The translations under genes and the position numbers were made by a program. A model generated the notes under the pieces. The model was given only the letters and a program-made list of their open reading frames with translations, was not told where the DNA came from and made no database searches. A stretch of 64,000 nt of DNA from Clavelina lepadiformis (Eukaryota; Chordata; Ascidiacea; Aplousobranchia; Clavelinidae), in NCBI RefSeq assembly GCF_947623445.1, contig NC_135248.1, positions 12,471,820 to 12,535,819 on the forward strand, written 5' to 3'. How positions within the stretch are numbered: the first letter of the stretch is position 1; each line of letters starts with the position of its first letter. Positions 1-13,437 of the stretch are shown here, in pieces.

Positions 1-142
1 TCGTAAGACTGAATTTCTTCTTTCGAAATTTTCTGTAAAATTACCAAGTTTTATTTCTGTCCCTTAAACTAATTTTAGGTACCTTTGAACCTTTTATTTT
101 AATCTATGAAGGTTGAAAACAAAATTATGATGTAAAAATCAC

Positions 143-3100
143 CTTCATTGCGTAGACATCGTCATCATTGTTGTTGGAAGCGACAAGATCGACAGAACCG
201 AAAGCGCCATTACCGATAGTTGCGATGTAACTGAAATCTGATCTTTCCTTGTCTTTAAGATCTCTGCGAGAAATTTCTTATTTGAATTCGGCCAAAATTT
301 GTTTCGAAAACGCGGCGGTTATTGCAACTATATATCCGCATTACTGGACAAAATACACGACATTTAAACAACAAATTTAAATTTTGAAGACAGAAAAATT
401 CACTTGAAAAATCGCACGAATAGATTTGAGATGCACCTCGCTATTTTGGAGAAAACCTCGTAATGCCCGCTATATTTCCGTCTCGTAACCCTTGGGGAAT
501 TTCCATCGCTTGCGTAACCGCTTGAATTGCTCGTTGTGATGTCACTATCGGCTCCGTCGCCTTTCATAATACGTAATGCAAAATTTTCGTGTATCTTTTT
601 CGACGTCACACCATCCTTCTGTGACGTCATACATTCCCGAACGATGTCGAAGTCTTTGAGAGGTATTGCAATGCACTGAACGGTCTGTTGTGAGAAAATA
701 ATTACGTAAGTTTTGATAAAAAACCGTCGGGTTTAACAAAAAAGTGTAACTGATTGTAAAATTGCATGGAACACTTCTTACAAATTTAGCTGTACACCTC
801 CAGAGCTTAGTTTAAAGGCCAAACGTTACACACGATCAACGCTATGTGTATATAATACCTCGTTTCCAATAGCAACAACGTTGCATTCGTAGCGTGGGCC
901 CAGACCATCACCAAATATCTGACCTGGGGTCAGGATTTTCTGAGGTGTCACTAAACCATCAATTTGCCTGTGATAATTTATATATTTTTTAGTGATGCGC
1001 TTCACCTTTTGAAACTTAAGTACTCGTAACGTAACGTATAACGTACTTGGTGACGTGGACTTCTCCCGCCTTAATGACGTATACTTTGCCGGCGTAATCT
1101 CCTTGTCTTATGACGTAATCGCCTTCTCCAAACTGCTCGATCTGCGTTAAACATTGAAAATGTCACAGAACTGCTAAACAATTTTTTTTGCAATCCTACC
1201 AGTACGCATTTTCAAAAGCTGTTATTAACAATTCTATACTTATATTGTATTTTTAAATAATGGTTGGATAATGAATAATGGTTAAATAATGGTTAGTGAC
1301 AATTCTATATTTATAATGCATTTTTAAATAATGGTTAGATGTGTCACGTGCAGTCAAGAGCCTACCCTGGACATTTGCGTCAACTTTCGCAACCTGGAGG
1401 GATTCAAAGTGCTGAGATGCGGCAATTTCTTCAAGAAATCCGAGATTTCCTTTTTACGTGTCTGCAAATTTTTGTGCATGGCTGCTGAGCGAAAATCCTC
1501 CCTCGTAACATACCAGACCTAAAAAAGTTGTTCCATATTCAATTTTGTAGTAAATTAACCTATTTTATTGTTATAGCCTACGTGTGTAAATAGATAATTA
1601 CAACTCTTCACTACTGTGGTAAAGTAATCGCAGTTGGTTCAACGCCGGTAGCATTTGCAATGGTCGAGTTAACCATATTTGCTGATACGTAGACAAAGAC
1701 ACGGCGGCGCCATTCAGGTATAAAACCAGGCTTATATAACTATGTAATTTACGAGCGCATCTTCACCTGGCCCTGGCGAACGCATTTGCACGACCATACG
1801 CGCCTGGTATGGTAGAAAACGTCGGAATCGCCGAAAACGGTCCACGGCTTAACAAGGATCCCATTCTGGGAGAGTTGGGAGGTTGCGGACTCTTGGTTCC
1901 TCCTGTACATTCGGCATTCCCCCTCTCCGTCATCCAGCACATAAAACGCCTGTCCTATGGATCCTTCCTGCATCAACCTCTCGCCTGGAAGATAAGAAGA
2001 TGAGGAGTCAAAGATTTTCTTCACAAAATGCAGAGTACAAAAAAAGCAAGACTCCGTTTAACTGCAGGCTTTAAATAAGATAAATAATAAATAAAAATTC
2101 TAAATAATAAATAAATTAAATAATTTTAAATATATTTAATAATTATTAATTTAATAAATTTAATAAATTTAAATAAATAATAATTAAATAATAAATTCAG
2201 TAAAACTTATGATTTCTCTTCCCTGAGAATTGGGAGAATATTATGATCTTAGACATAAGTTATTATTTGTTAGTACTTACCTTTGTTTATCCGCTTGCAT
2301 TTCATCACATTCACGATGCTGTTCAGCTGTTCTTGTGGTAATTGTGACAGGCACCTGCTACTTAACAAGGCAGCCAATAATCTTTCTCTAACCTCATCTG
2401 TTTTATCAAACGGTCTTGCTGTCGCCGCCTATACCGTAAAACATAAAAGCTGAAATAAACTTTTACCGTCTTTAAGAGGTTAAAATGTACTTCGTAATCT
2501 TTATGTACAGCGTATGTCAGTCATAGGTCAAATAAATCATGAGCTGGTTAACACGTCACCATTCAAAAAAGCGAATTATTTCTTTGAATCTTTCTGGAAT
2601 AAATTACATGTTATAACACTTCATTATAATATCTGATACCTCAAAACTTTCCGGTGGGTCATACGCATTTAGTTAAACATTAAAAGAAAAATCAGCGATA
2701 AATTATTTTTATTTTACCTTTTTTCTCTCTTCTCGAACTCCTTTGCGGTGAGTCGAAGGAGGACTTTTTACCGGCGACTCAACGTTTGTCGCTTTTGGTG
2801 ACTCAGACCCCGACTGTTTGCTCGAATTTTCTCCGTGATCACCTGAGTGATTACGCCGTTGCACGGGTGGGTCGGACAGAGGTAGTCGAAGTCCAGATTT
2901 ACTAAACAGATTCGAAACTATTTTAAAAATCATTTTACCCTGTTATGCTGGTTTATTTGAAAATTACACGCAAGTAGCCTGAATAGTTTCTTAACTCAGT
3001 ATTCTGTTATAGCTTACATTCCCAGTTGTTTCCATAGGACTACTGGGGTTCAAGAAACTAAATTGCATACTTGTTATTTGCCTCGGACGCAGCGGCTTCT

Positions 3101-4446
3101 TTCGCGGCGATCAGGTTACGCAGATGCTCGTACTTTTTGTTAGCAACCTCGACGTTCCTTCTAAGGGACAGTACTTGACTCTCCCAGTTTTGGTTCACTT
3201 GGTCCAAGGTCGCGTTTAAAAGCTGAAGTTCCTCGGCTTTACCCCTAACCTGCCATGTCATGAAAACATTTTTGTTATAAATTTATTAATTTTATACCAA
3301 CTGACAAATAATTATCATTGACAAAAAAACAAGCAAGAAACTTAAATGATTCATGGGAATATAATGATAGAAAGATGTGGCTTTATTTTTATTGTTAAAA
3401 AGTGGAATATCTTTGTTATGGATCAAAGTATCAAATTTTATTTCAATCTAAAATCAAGGCAAATCTAAAACATAACAACAGATAAAAAATTTAGGTTCAT
3501 AAATGCATCATTAAGGTTACCTCCAGCGATAAGGCGTCATTTTCTACTTTAAACTTCTCCAAGATGGCGGATGCTTCGTTGAAATCACCAACACTTAAAC
3601 TCATGGATCGTTGATGTGTTGCTTCTTCTGGTTTTGCAACTGCTCCTTCAGCGTTGGAACCTCTCCTCGGAAGATCGGGGACTTTACTCCGGCGGCGGAA
3701 AGGAAACCGTAGTTTAAATTTTTGCATCTTCAGATTTGATGGGCTGGAACTCAAAGACAATCTCTTGCTTTGTCTGGATTCGGTTGAAAACCTGCGTCCT
3801 CCTGCTGCTGAGGCGCTCTTCAGTTCCTCCTTGAGGCGGTCTTCTGTTAAGGAGAGATTGAACTGTTGGGATGTCATTGAAATCGACATCACCGAGTCAA
3901 CGGGAGACGTGCTCTGGATGGAAAGGGATGTTAAAGAATCAGCGATGGAGTTCCCTTCTTCATCCACTGACTTCAATGATCGTGGTGATGAAAGATCCCC
4001 TTTGGATTTCGTGGAATTCAAGGAGTTGCAAGATGCAAAAGAGGTCCCCATATTGGTAGGGAAGGAAGAAGAGCGTTGAAAGTTCATCTTCTTTTGCAGC
4101 CTCTTCTGAACGACTGGTGACGGAGTGGCTGGTATTGGACTCGATGTACCCTTCCTGTCAAATATATTCGGACGTGAGGCGACTCATAATTTGTCAAATA
4201 TTTGCTTATGGCTGAAATACTTCATCCTTTCGCCGTACTCTAAATTCTAAAGTAAACAAACCTTCGAGTAAACAACGTTGTGACGTACCTGCTGTGACTC
4301 GACGATGGTGAAAGCGTAAACTTTCCGGAACGAAATTTGCTGTGCAGCTTCGGTGTGCTCGACGCTGAACTTGAAGCGCTGTGGTCACTTCCTTCGTAGT
4401 TCTTCTCAGGATGCCTCCGACGTATCTTCGACACAAATGCTTTCAT
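143..4446 (-). CDS. cGMP-dependent protein kinase-like protein, regulatory half (partial)
   Basis: Eleven exons join in phase: 4446-4289, 4154-3521, 3249-3071, 2901-2718, 2428-2281, 1984-1767, 1518-1366, 1141-1047, 967-859, 684-437 and 263-143, giving 749 residues before the left edge. The order is a Ser-rich tail (1-264), a coiled coil (~265-325), a basic/Ser linker, cyclic-nucleotide-binding domain A (~434-540), domain B (~560-660), then the start of a Ser/Thr kinase. The last exon shows the glycine loop IGNGAFGSV and the VAIK-type lysine in VYAMKV. Domain order and the DLKDKERSDFSYI lead-in match PKG rather than PKA. PKGs usually have a far shorter N-terminus. The tail carries several basic-directed serine sites (RRFS, KRLS, RRGS). 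Both phosphate-binding cassettes are degenerate (FGDSDVF, FGDGLG). The first methionine, 4446, is the first in frame of the 5'-most exon found. Family identity is firm; cGMP dependence is doubtful. Confidence 0.85.
1228..1338. repeat. Short imperfect tandem duplication in a kinase-gene intron
   Basis: A ~40-base unit containing CAATTCTATA followed by TTTTTAAATAATGGTT occurs at 1228-1270 and again at 1299-1338, with extra copies of AATAATGGTTA between them. It lies just 3' of the exon at 1366-1518 and has no coding role. Confidence 0.6.
2072..2203. repeat. AAT/AAAT low-complexity tract
   Basis: About 130 bases made almost only of A and T with irregular AATAA and AAATT units, inside the intron between the exons at 1767-1984 and 2281-2428 of the kinase-like gene. 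Confidence 0.7.
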
Positions 4447-6269
4447 ATTTGTGCCGTTGTGTCAGTTCGATAGAGTGTTAATATATCAATCTATCTTAAT
4501 CAATCACTTTGCTGAAAAAGAAAAATTCACTGCCTATTTTTCATCACAAAATATTAAAAATTAGAAACGAGAAGTTTGTTGTAGACTTAACGATTATTAA
4601 ACTTTCAATGCAAGGGACATACAGTCTTGCCCGGTTTTATGCCTTTGACCAAGTAAAAGACAAATCTCGTCTTGTAACGTAAGAGAATGAAGTCATAGCC
4701 AACAACTACTTGTGGTCGAGCTAACTGTAACAACTAATTAAATTAAAACCACAAATCTACTTTTATAGAGTACGTAACTACTCCAATATTATTATCCATG
4801 TTTTAAATAAAACACAAAGTATGCAACTGTGTTTACACTTTCATAACTCTAAAGTCTGTGCCTTAATGTCGATGACAAATATAAATAACATGCAATAAAA
4901 AAGGTTTATCCGCTGATATTTAACAAAGTACCTTCCACTATTTCTGTCCTCTTTTGATACATCTTATCTCTCAAACATTCCCGGCGTACTGGGGAGACAG
5001 AGGACAGAAGTGTGCTATATGTACGATAAGCGTTGTCACTGCTTTTGTTTGTTCGTCGCTGTTTAACCTTTCGAGAAGATCAAACATGAACTTTTCATCA
5101 TAACCGAGGTTAATGGGTAAGTTGCACTTCGTGAAACGGGTCAAAAGTTTGTTCTCGTAGCGACCTTTGGGTAAATAAACATTTCATGTTATAGGAAAAT
5201 GGGAAAATTATTAAAAATAATATCCAAATTCTTTTGCTGGGAGAATGGTTCGTGTTTTAAAAAGTCAATAAACTCTGCAAGGTAATCTATTGAATTTGCG
5301 CCCAAACAAAACTAGAAGCTAAGTTGCTTAAAGTTCAAACCCAAGTTTTTTTTGTAAAAATATGAGTGTATGCAAAATGCTGTCAAAGAGACAATAGATT
5401 CGACCTTATCGCGCTTTCTAGTAAGATCAAAATTGTCTATTTGCCGACAAAAGCCTAGGTCACGCAGAAACTACTCAACCGTTTTATCTGAAAGCGATCC
5501 ATCCACTCCACAAATCTACTTAAAAATGGGAATTTCCAAGGAGAGCATTATACAATAGAAAATCTGTTAGCCATATCTAGTCAAAGCATTTCACCATCGC
5601 TTCACACTTATAAACATTTCTACTTCTACCAGTACTAAAATTCTATGGACCTTGTTAACTTGCGTTTTGAAATGTTGTTCTAATTTCCGGCGTGGAAAAG
5701 TGCTACAGTAAAAGGCTTATCTGTAACGATACTGGGAACACGTAGAGAGCAAACACAACGGCCGAACGGTAGGCCCCGGCTTAATCTTTAATTTTAGTTT
5801 TTCTTTTTTGAATCCATGTCATCGTTTCTATGGCAACAAAATGAGCACACTTATCTAGTCAGTTGCAATACCTATGAGGCGTCGCATCAAACAAAACTGA
5901 ATAGTAGTTCAAAGAATAGAAGTTGTTACGACGAAGCCACATGGCGTCAAACGGCAATGCTGAAACTGAAGTCACACACAGCTGCATCAAAAACGATACA
6001 GAATTTGGTGACAAAAAGCTCAAAGTGTTCGCATACAATCAAGGTCATTATGACTAGAAGAATTAAACGTGGCTTAACTTCATATCCAAATTTAATTCAC
6101 ACCGCTTCTGTAAAGTTCAAGAGCTTTCATCAAATCCTGAAATCTATCAGATTGTTAGTTTAACAATGTTGACTTTCGCTTGTGAAACCCCTTAACAAAA
6201 AATTAGCCGATAAGTGCTCAATTCTAGTTCCTTAACAGCGGGAATTTGAACAAGCAAACACCACAGGAC

Positions 6270-6670
6270 GTTTTGCAATCGTTTAACAGCAGTATGTTTG
6301 CATTTACGTCACTCACAGTTCTCCACAAAATATCTCGCCGTCAAATATCGCTGCAATTACAGATATAGCCTGAAAAGGAATGGTTGCTATATCAAAACGT
6401 ATACATTTTAGAAGCAATTTATAATTTTTCTGTTGACCCTACAGAATCGATGTCGTCTTTGGTATACACTGGACATTCCACTGATGATAAGATTTCCAAC
6501 CTTACACGATTTTGCCACTATTTCTGGCACCCGCTGTACGATGTCTTTTTAAAGAGCATGAACCTATAGAGGAGTTTTCTTCACCAATCACCATAGCGAG
6601 CTTATGTCATCCAAAGCTCAAGTTACGTCAATGTTTAAACTGGTTCTATGTTATTTTAATCCCACCAGTT
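6270..6670 (+). repeat. Dispersed repeat, copy 1
   Basis: Shares long near-identical blocks with 7497-7882, including CATTTACGTCACTCACAG, AAATATCGCTGCAATTACA, AGAAGCAATTTATAATTTT and CTGGACATTCCACTGATGAT. The order is the same, with small indels and one longer divergent stretch. No terminal inverted repeats, poly(A) tail or coding frame was found, so the family is unknown. Confidence 0.75.
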
Positions 6671-7496
6671 ATTTTAAGCCCTTGTCGATTACGAGACTAA
6701 ACATTGTAATTTTCGTCCGATCTTTAATTATTACAACTTAATTAATTATACGTGGCTGTACAATATATCCACATTTAATTAAACCTATCTTTTCCGGGTT
6801 TGGATCACCCTGCACATTGTTGTAGCGAAACTTGGCTTTCATTTGCATCGTATGCGGGAGACACGTGAAACCCGGTGACTCGTCCTAAATAAATTTTCAA
6901 CCACGGGCCTATATATCTATGTTTATTTTGTAATTTTAACTTTGTAATATTTACGAGATAATAGCAAATTTTTGCCAAACTTCCGTATCGTTTAGTGATT
7001 AATCACCCCACACGAGACAAGTGTATAAATGAAAGCTGGAAATAGAAACTAGCAAATTAGGACGTCTCCGCTTGGACCCGCTATCTAAATTTTTCTTTTC
7101 TCTTTTTTATCTTAAGAGGGAGAGTTTTTTCCTCTGCTCGTCAGTGCTACCGGTCAGTTAAACGCGGCGAGATAGAGACATGGAAATCATAAATTTTTGT
7201 GTGACCTGACAAACTTTCAATAACATTGAAATTTTGGTGAACTATTGTTACTTCCAACTTGTATAAGTCCGATCATCTTACGGCGCGTAGTTTTCCAGAA
7301 ATTAACGATAGAAAAATTGTGTGACTGCGAGGATCGGCCAAACCTAGGCAAAATACAAAAAGTGCTGACCTGGGTAAAAAAAGGTAACGCCTCCGTAAAA
7401 AACGAAAGACTTTTTGAACATTTGAAAAAGGTTGGATTGTTATTTTAACGATGGAGTCTTTCTGCTTAGACCTAGAGTAACAATTCATTATGGGAA

Positions 7497-7882
7497 GTTT
7501 CGTAATCGTTTAACTTAAGTTTTTTCACATTTACGTCACTCACAGTTCTCCAAAAAAGATCTCGCTTTCAAATATCGCTGCAATTACAAATATAGCCTGA
7601 AAAGCAATGGTTGGTACGTTTTAGAAGCAATTTATAATTTTCTTTTGACCAGACAGAGTCGGTTTGGTCTTTGGTATACACTGGACATTCCACTGATGAT
7701 GAGATTGCCAACTTTAAACGATTTTTCCACTTTTCTGGCACCAGAATATTCATTTCTTTCAGAACAAAGAAAGTAAAGAAATTTTCTTTTCCTATCTCCT
7801 TATAAATGCCCTCAATTTCGCCTAAAGCTGCAGGTTACTTTATCATTTACACAGGTTTTATGTTAATTTAAGCCCACCAGTC
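7497..7882 (+). repeat. Dispersed repeat, copy 2
   Basis: Direct-orientation partner of the copy at 6270-6670, about 0.85 kb downstream. The two copies differ by scattered substitutions and by short insertions. A direct local duplication and two insertions of one repeat family would look the same here. Confidence 0.75.
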
Positions 7883-10800
7883 AAATTCACTTCCTATATC
7901 AGCTTGGCCAGCAGTTGCCAGACTGGCAGGATTGCAGTGACCAAAGGATGAACTATCCTAGGAATCCCAAGGGTTTATCCAAAACATAAAAAAATCTTTC
8001 TATTTGACTGAGGTATCCAGGAAACTGCAAATATGTCACAAAATGATGATTAATGAGGTAATAATGAGGATGTCTGGACGAAGCCAAGATACGTCAACCT
8101 GAACTACCACACACACTGGCCAGCAACGAACGGTTCAAAATGAGTTTAGGTCTAATATGATCCAAATTTAGTTTGACCAAGCAATTATTTTATCGCCAGG
8201 GCAAATATGAAGGTCAGATATCAGTTGCTGGGTATCCAGAATATAATTGATTCTGGTTTTCTGGGTTCACACTCTTTCGTGAAGGACAAACTGCGGCGGT
8301 ACACATACGTCTCCTCAAGTCTGTACATAGGACAGCCAAACTGAACTGTAAAGCTAAATATTTTACCTATAAGTTTTAATGATTCTTCGTTCTATGCAAA
8401 ATGCTAGAACCCACCCTAATTGTGCTAGCTGAATATTTTTTTTTTAATGCAAACTTTGGCAACAGTTAATAACCATCTCAAATGGCGAATTTTGCAAATT
8501 ATGGTTTTACCCGATTATTTTTACAACGGTGACCGATAAGCTTTAATTTTATTCGTTACTTGCTTTGTTTATATTTAAAAACGCTTGTTATAAAATTAAA
8601 CCCGGATAAATCAGAATGAAACTTTGTGATTTTAACCACACAGCAAGCCAAAGAACATCGAAAAACGAGACGTGACTGTCGAATTATCGAATGAACACAA
8701 TCCACAAATAAAACAAATTCAACACTCAAATTCCCGATTATTTGAAGAGAAAGTTTCACAATGCGATTGTTCAGACTACTATTCATGGGCAACAAATAAA
8801 CACAAATTGTGCTCTGTCGAAATTTCAATGGAAAAAATCTTTTACCAAAAAACACGAAGCCTTTGTTAAAAGCCCTTTCAGCCAAACGCTTGGAAAGGTA
8901 AAGCGAACTATTTACCGGCATTGTGAAGTCACGTATGAAAGTCGCAAAACAAATCAGAAGCGATTATACTGGGAGAAAAACCAAGCCAAGGCCTGCAGAA
9001 TGTAGCAATACCGGTGGTTATGATAAATGAAGTACGTAAGCACCATTGTCAATTATGTATAGTGATAATAATTCTAATAATGCCAAGTCTAGTTACAGCA
9101 AAACGATCTTACACGGAATCTCAGCAAACAAAATGTTTGCGTTCCTCCAAACGACGCCCATTTAACAAAGTCGTTCGTGTCGTCAAAATTATGGAGTGTT
9201 TGCAGTTTCGGGTTCGCGTTCGGTCTCTGACGTCATTATATCGCAAACACAAGTCGATTAATGTAATAAAGAAATACAACAATGGCCCTGATAGGAAAAG
9301 GGAAGTCATTCCTAGCACTTTTTGAATGCTTTAGTTTATATTATGGTTAGTGACGTGATTTGTTAACCCAACTGTTAAACAATAGCGATAACATATCTAT
9401 GGGATATAGTTGACCGTAAATACGCGTCTCATTGTGCCGCGTGCGAATAATTCGTTAAAATTCCGCGCAAAAAGTTTGTCTTCGGATGACGTCAAGTATT
9501 TTTGGATTCATTAGCAATGTCGGCTTTTGTACAAATTATGACTAAGGTAGAAAACAAAGCGGTCGTAATACCGGTCAATGTACGATCAATCATAACGAAT
9601 TGCGGTCACATAAGTAACGCTTTTGTTGTACCCGTACATTTAACGTCGAGGCAGACACTCTCACGGGCAAGGCACGGCGCGTACTTAAAGATCATCCTAT
9701 CGCTTTCCGGTAATAAATATGTATTCAGCTTCGAATCTCTCCAGACAATGGATGTTTTCTCCAAAAATCAGCAGCGTTTGACTTATCGCTGCACTCTCGA
9801 TTCTATGAGTAATAACTTCGTAATTGCGTGTTGACCAGTCAACAAGGTTGAGTGAAAACTTGACCAAAATAGCAATAACTCTGTTAGCTTCAATGCGTTG
9901 ATAATGCTGTTTTCGAACGCGTTTTTTCGCTTAACGTTATGTACACAGCTATTTGTCAGTCTTAATCATGTTAATTACAAAGACATTTTTCAAATGTTTT
10001 TGAGGCGGGATAAGTAAAATCAATTTTGTCGCACGTTAAGTTGCAAGCAAATACGTGGGTAAAGCTACAGACAAACGCGTGTCAGAGGAAAAATGTGTAG
10101 ACCTACTAACTACATAAGTGAACACCTTTTTTCGGATAGAAGTGTTTTTCACCCAGCCAAACTAAAACGGAAAGATATGCGATTGCGTATGCTACATCTT
10201 GCAAATAGTGCTGCGCACATTCAAAGCAGCCCAAAAATTAAAGTACTGTACTGTATTACTAAACGTTTTAATTAAATTGTCATCACAATTATTTTCTTTG
10301 CCGATTGCGAAAGGCAAGCCATTTCCGCAAATACAATAAACCTGTCAAATACACTTTAATCATACAAAACACATTGGTTTTACAACCTTAATAAAAGACA
10401 GCTACGTGCAAATTCTTCTTCCGAAATGTTTGCTTGAGCAATTTAAAGATTAAATTCAGTTGCAAGTAAACACAGGGTGTCACAGCAGTTGAAATTATAT
10501 AGCTAACGGGAGCCAGTAAACGCCCTAGACCACTTTTCAAAATTATCATTTTACTGTTTTATTGCTAATTAATTACCTGTAATTCAGTTCCGTTGCACAA
10601 GCTATTTGTTAAACCAGTTTAAGCTATTTTTGACCTTTTCTTATGGTAACCTTAAGAAGTAGACTCTGCGAACTCATGTGAACAAGAGTGCTGGCTACTG
10701 CCTTTCCCTGCTGGAAAATTCAATTCCATCTCTTTGCTTTCAGTGCGCTGGATACATGCGCCAAAAATTGTAACGGCAATTAAATTTGCACCACGGCAAC

Positions 10801-13437
10801 AAATACTTACAATATATAATATTGGGCAAAACGGCAGTTCTGTACCAGGAACTTGGTGCAGGAGCCAACATTCAGCATCACACAAACTTTCCAGTAGGGT
10901 CCTTTCTGTTACTGTATTTCAATCTTACATTCTGCATAAATGCGTTGTACCTGGCACGTGGTACTACTTGGCCGCAGCCTAACTGAGTTTTGCATAGATT
11001 GCTACCCTTCTAACCGCTACTATCATATTTTGCAAAATCAAAATGCGGGAAAACAAACTCTCAACAGTCAACACCAGCACGAAAGTGGTGAAATTAAAAA
11101 CATAACTCTTAGAATTGCTTCGCTTATCAAAAGATGACGTCACAATGGCATCGTGAACGAAATTAATCACCACTGTACACCCTCTTAGCGATGATTTCTA
11201 TCTCCTTGTGTTCTAGTAAAATATAATTTCAGCTGCCTACTGGTACTTAAAGGCAACCAAAGTTATGTCAGAGCGAATGTGAAAGTGGTTTGGTAAACAA
11301 CCAGTTTTCTTATGAGTGATTATTACGTATAGTTATTCCATACGATAATAAATTTACTGTCGGGAACTGTCAGGCGAAATACTTAGCGGTTGTGTTGTGT
11401 CTTTGCTGGTACACAGTAACGCGCGTTGCAATCAAAGTGTATAATTACTTGTGTTGACCAGGTTAGGCCGCCATCGCGTGCGTGTTCCGCTCAGGGCCGT
11501 GTAAAGTACAATCTGGGCCCGGGCCAGAAGGTAACTTTTTGCCCCAGAAAAAATTATATATGCTTGTATTTTCCAAATACTTTACTGATTCATAAACGGC
11601 CAGTTGCTGAATTTCCACACTATGACGATATTATTCATGCACAACGAATTTTTTCCACAGCGTAGGCTAAGTCAAAGTCGTGTGAAAAGTCAATATATAC
11701 TGCAGATTTCAGAATATGAGTTTAGATGAAACCGAGAACACATTTTGAGGGATCATATCTTACCCACATGGGCACAAACAGATGCTTAGCTATGGCGATA
11801 TTAGCCTGGGATTTGCACTAGACTGATTTTGCGCAGTTACACACGTCTGGTTTTAGCTGTCGCAGTTGCAATCAAGGATGTGATGGCTAAAGATGCCTGC
11901 ACACTGCATGCGGTTCGCACGAAAAGTCGTTCGATTTCAAAATCAACTCTATTTTGGACTTCTCACTTTAACTGGAAATTATGAAATACAGCATGCTTAT
12001 AGAATAGTAAGCAACGGGAAAAGCCTCATTATTTCGCCTGTGCGGTAGTATGGTGTCAGAATTCTTTGCCGTACACAAAAACTTTTCATTGCGAGGGTTT
12101 GCGAGGTGATATACAGCCTAATGCTTGTGATGGATGTTACAGAACTTTTTACATATGAGGTGCCGACGGAAGGACTGCTTTTCACCCCAAAACCTTTGCT
12201 TTTCGTTTGTGTACGCCATTGTCAGTATTTTTATCTTTGACCTGAACAAAGTTTTTGTACAATTTAAACTCGAAGATGATTCCTCATCTCTCTGGCTACC
12301 GAGCTTGTCTTTGTGCAAGTTTCACACATTTTTTTCCGATGCATTAACACAAATATTTTTCATTTGCGTAGTTTGACTTTTTTATCGTATTTTCCAACTT
12401 TAAAACCGTTCACCACGATCACTGAACAGGAGAAAGCATCCTTCACGCCTTGCTTAAAGGTATTACAACGCCGCTAGATGATGCTTTCGGGTTGCATTAT
12501 TCCGTATCCAGCGACACAATCGAGGGGCCGAACCAACAACTCTAGTCTAGACTCTAGACTTCTAGAGGCTATATTCTTATCAAGGACGAGTCGTATACAC
12601 TATACAGTATACAGCACATCTTGACGAATGCAGTAGACAGGCAAGTAGAAATACATGTACGTGGGACGACAAGCTGCAGATCGTATGGAACCAGCTTACA
12701 TGCAGCATACTTTTGTGGTGATTATAATAGTGAATTGAAATAATTTAAATACTGTAATTGATGTTTTAATAAGCAATTGTGTGCTCTCTGGCTAGAGAAA
12801 AATATGACATTTAAAATAGTTGTTCCGTTTCACTATGACACGTATCCATGTAGTTGAGTAAACTGCTTTTCAAGTGCTGGTAGTACATAGAGTGTTACGA
12901 AGTTAGAAGTGTTCTAGTTTTGTGACGTTAATAGTGTTGTCAAGTTGTTGCTGGTCAGAAAGAAGTTATTCTGTGACACGATAGATATCTAGAACGTGTG
13001 GCCTCAGCTGATTGACTATAGCAAAAAGGGTAAATACAATTGATCTGGATATAATCTCCTGATAAAACCATCTTTTAGAAAATCTGGTTTTATGAAAGGT
13101 ATCTAAAAAGTGTGTTTGTGGAAATGATATGATAATTTCTTCTGATGTAATTGCGACCACATTTTGGAATATAAGAATTTAGACTTAATGACCGTTGTGC
13201 TGACTTAAAGAAATAAAAAGAGATAACTATAAGCAACAGAGTCAAAAAAGAAAATAGACAAGGAGTTCTAAAAGAACGACTAAGCCTTTCGCTTTAGGCC
13301 AACCTAAAACAATTAACCCCGCCATATCCATACTTTGAACCAATTTCCAATCGTTTTTCCGAATATGACCAGAAACGAAATCTCAGTGGAACACTAACTT
13401 GTTACGACTTCAAAAATAGCTTTGCTTGCACACGCAA

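Larger units (their letters stand above)
4447..13437. other. 9-kb stretch with no supportable protein gene
   Basis: This covers the region upstream of the minus-strand kinase gene up to the tRNA pair. It holds many open frames of 60-120 codons on both strands, but none shows a recognisable domain or a phase-matched set of exons. The longest are at 5816-6163, 8556-8921, 9014-9325 and 9502-9834. It does hold a duplicated repeat at 6270-6670 and 7497-7882, and a short TCTAGA-rich palindromic patch near 12540-12570. Promoter and 5' untranslated exons of the kinase gene probably lie in its left part but cannot be placed. Confidence 0.6.

Noticed and set aside
3654-4079. A 141-codon plus-strand frame
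   Set aside because: Antisense shadow of the large Ser-rich exon of the kinase-like gene on the minus strand.
5816-6163. A 115-codon Ser/Lys-rich plus-strand frame
   Set aside because: Low-complexity composition typical of chance frames in AT-rich DNA; no splice-linked neighbours.
9502-9834. A 110-codon plus-strand frame
   Set aside because: No domain, no exon partners and no signal of coding constraint visible by eye.
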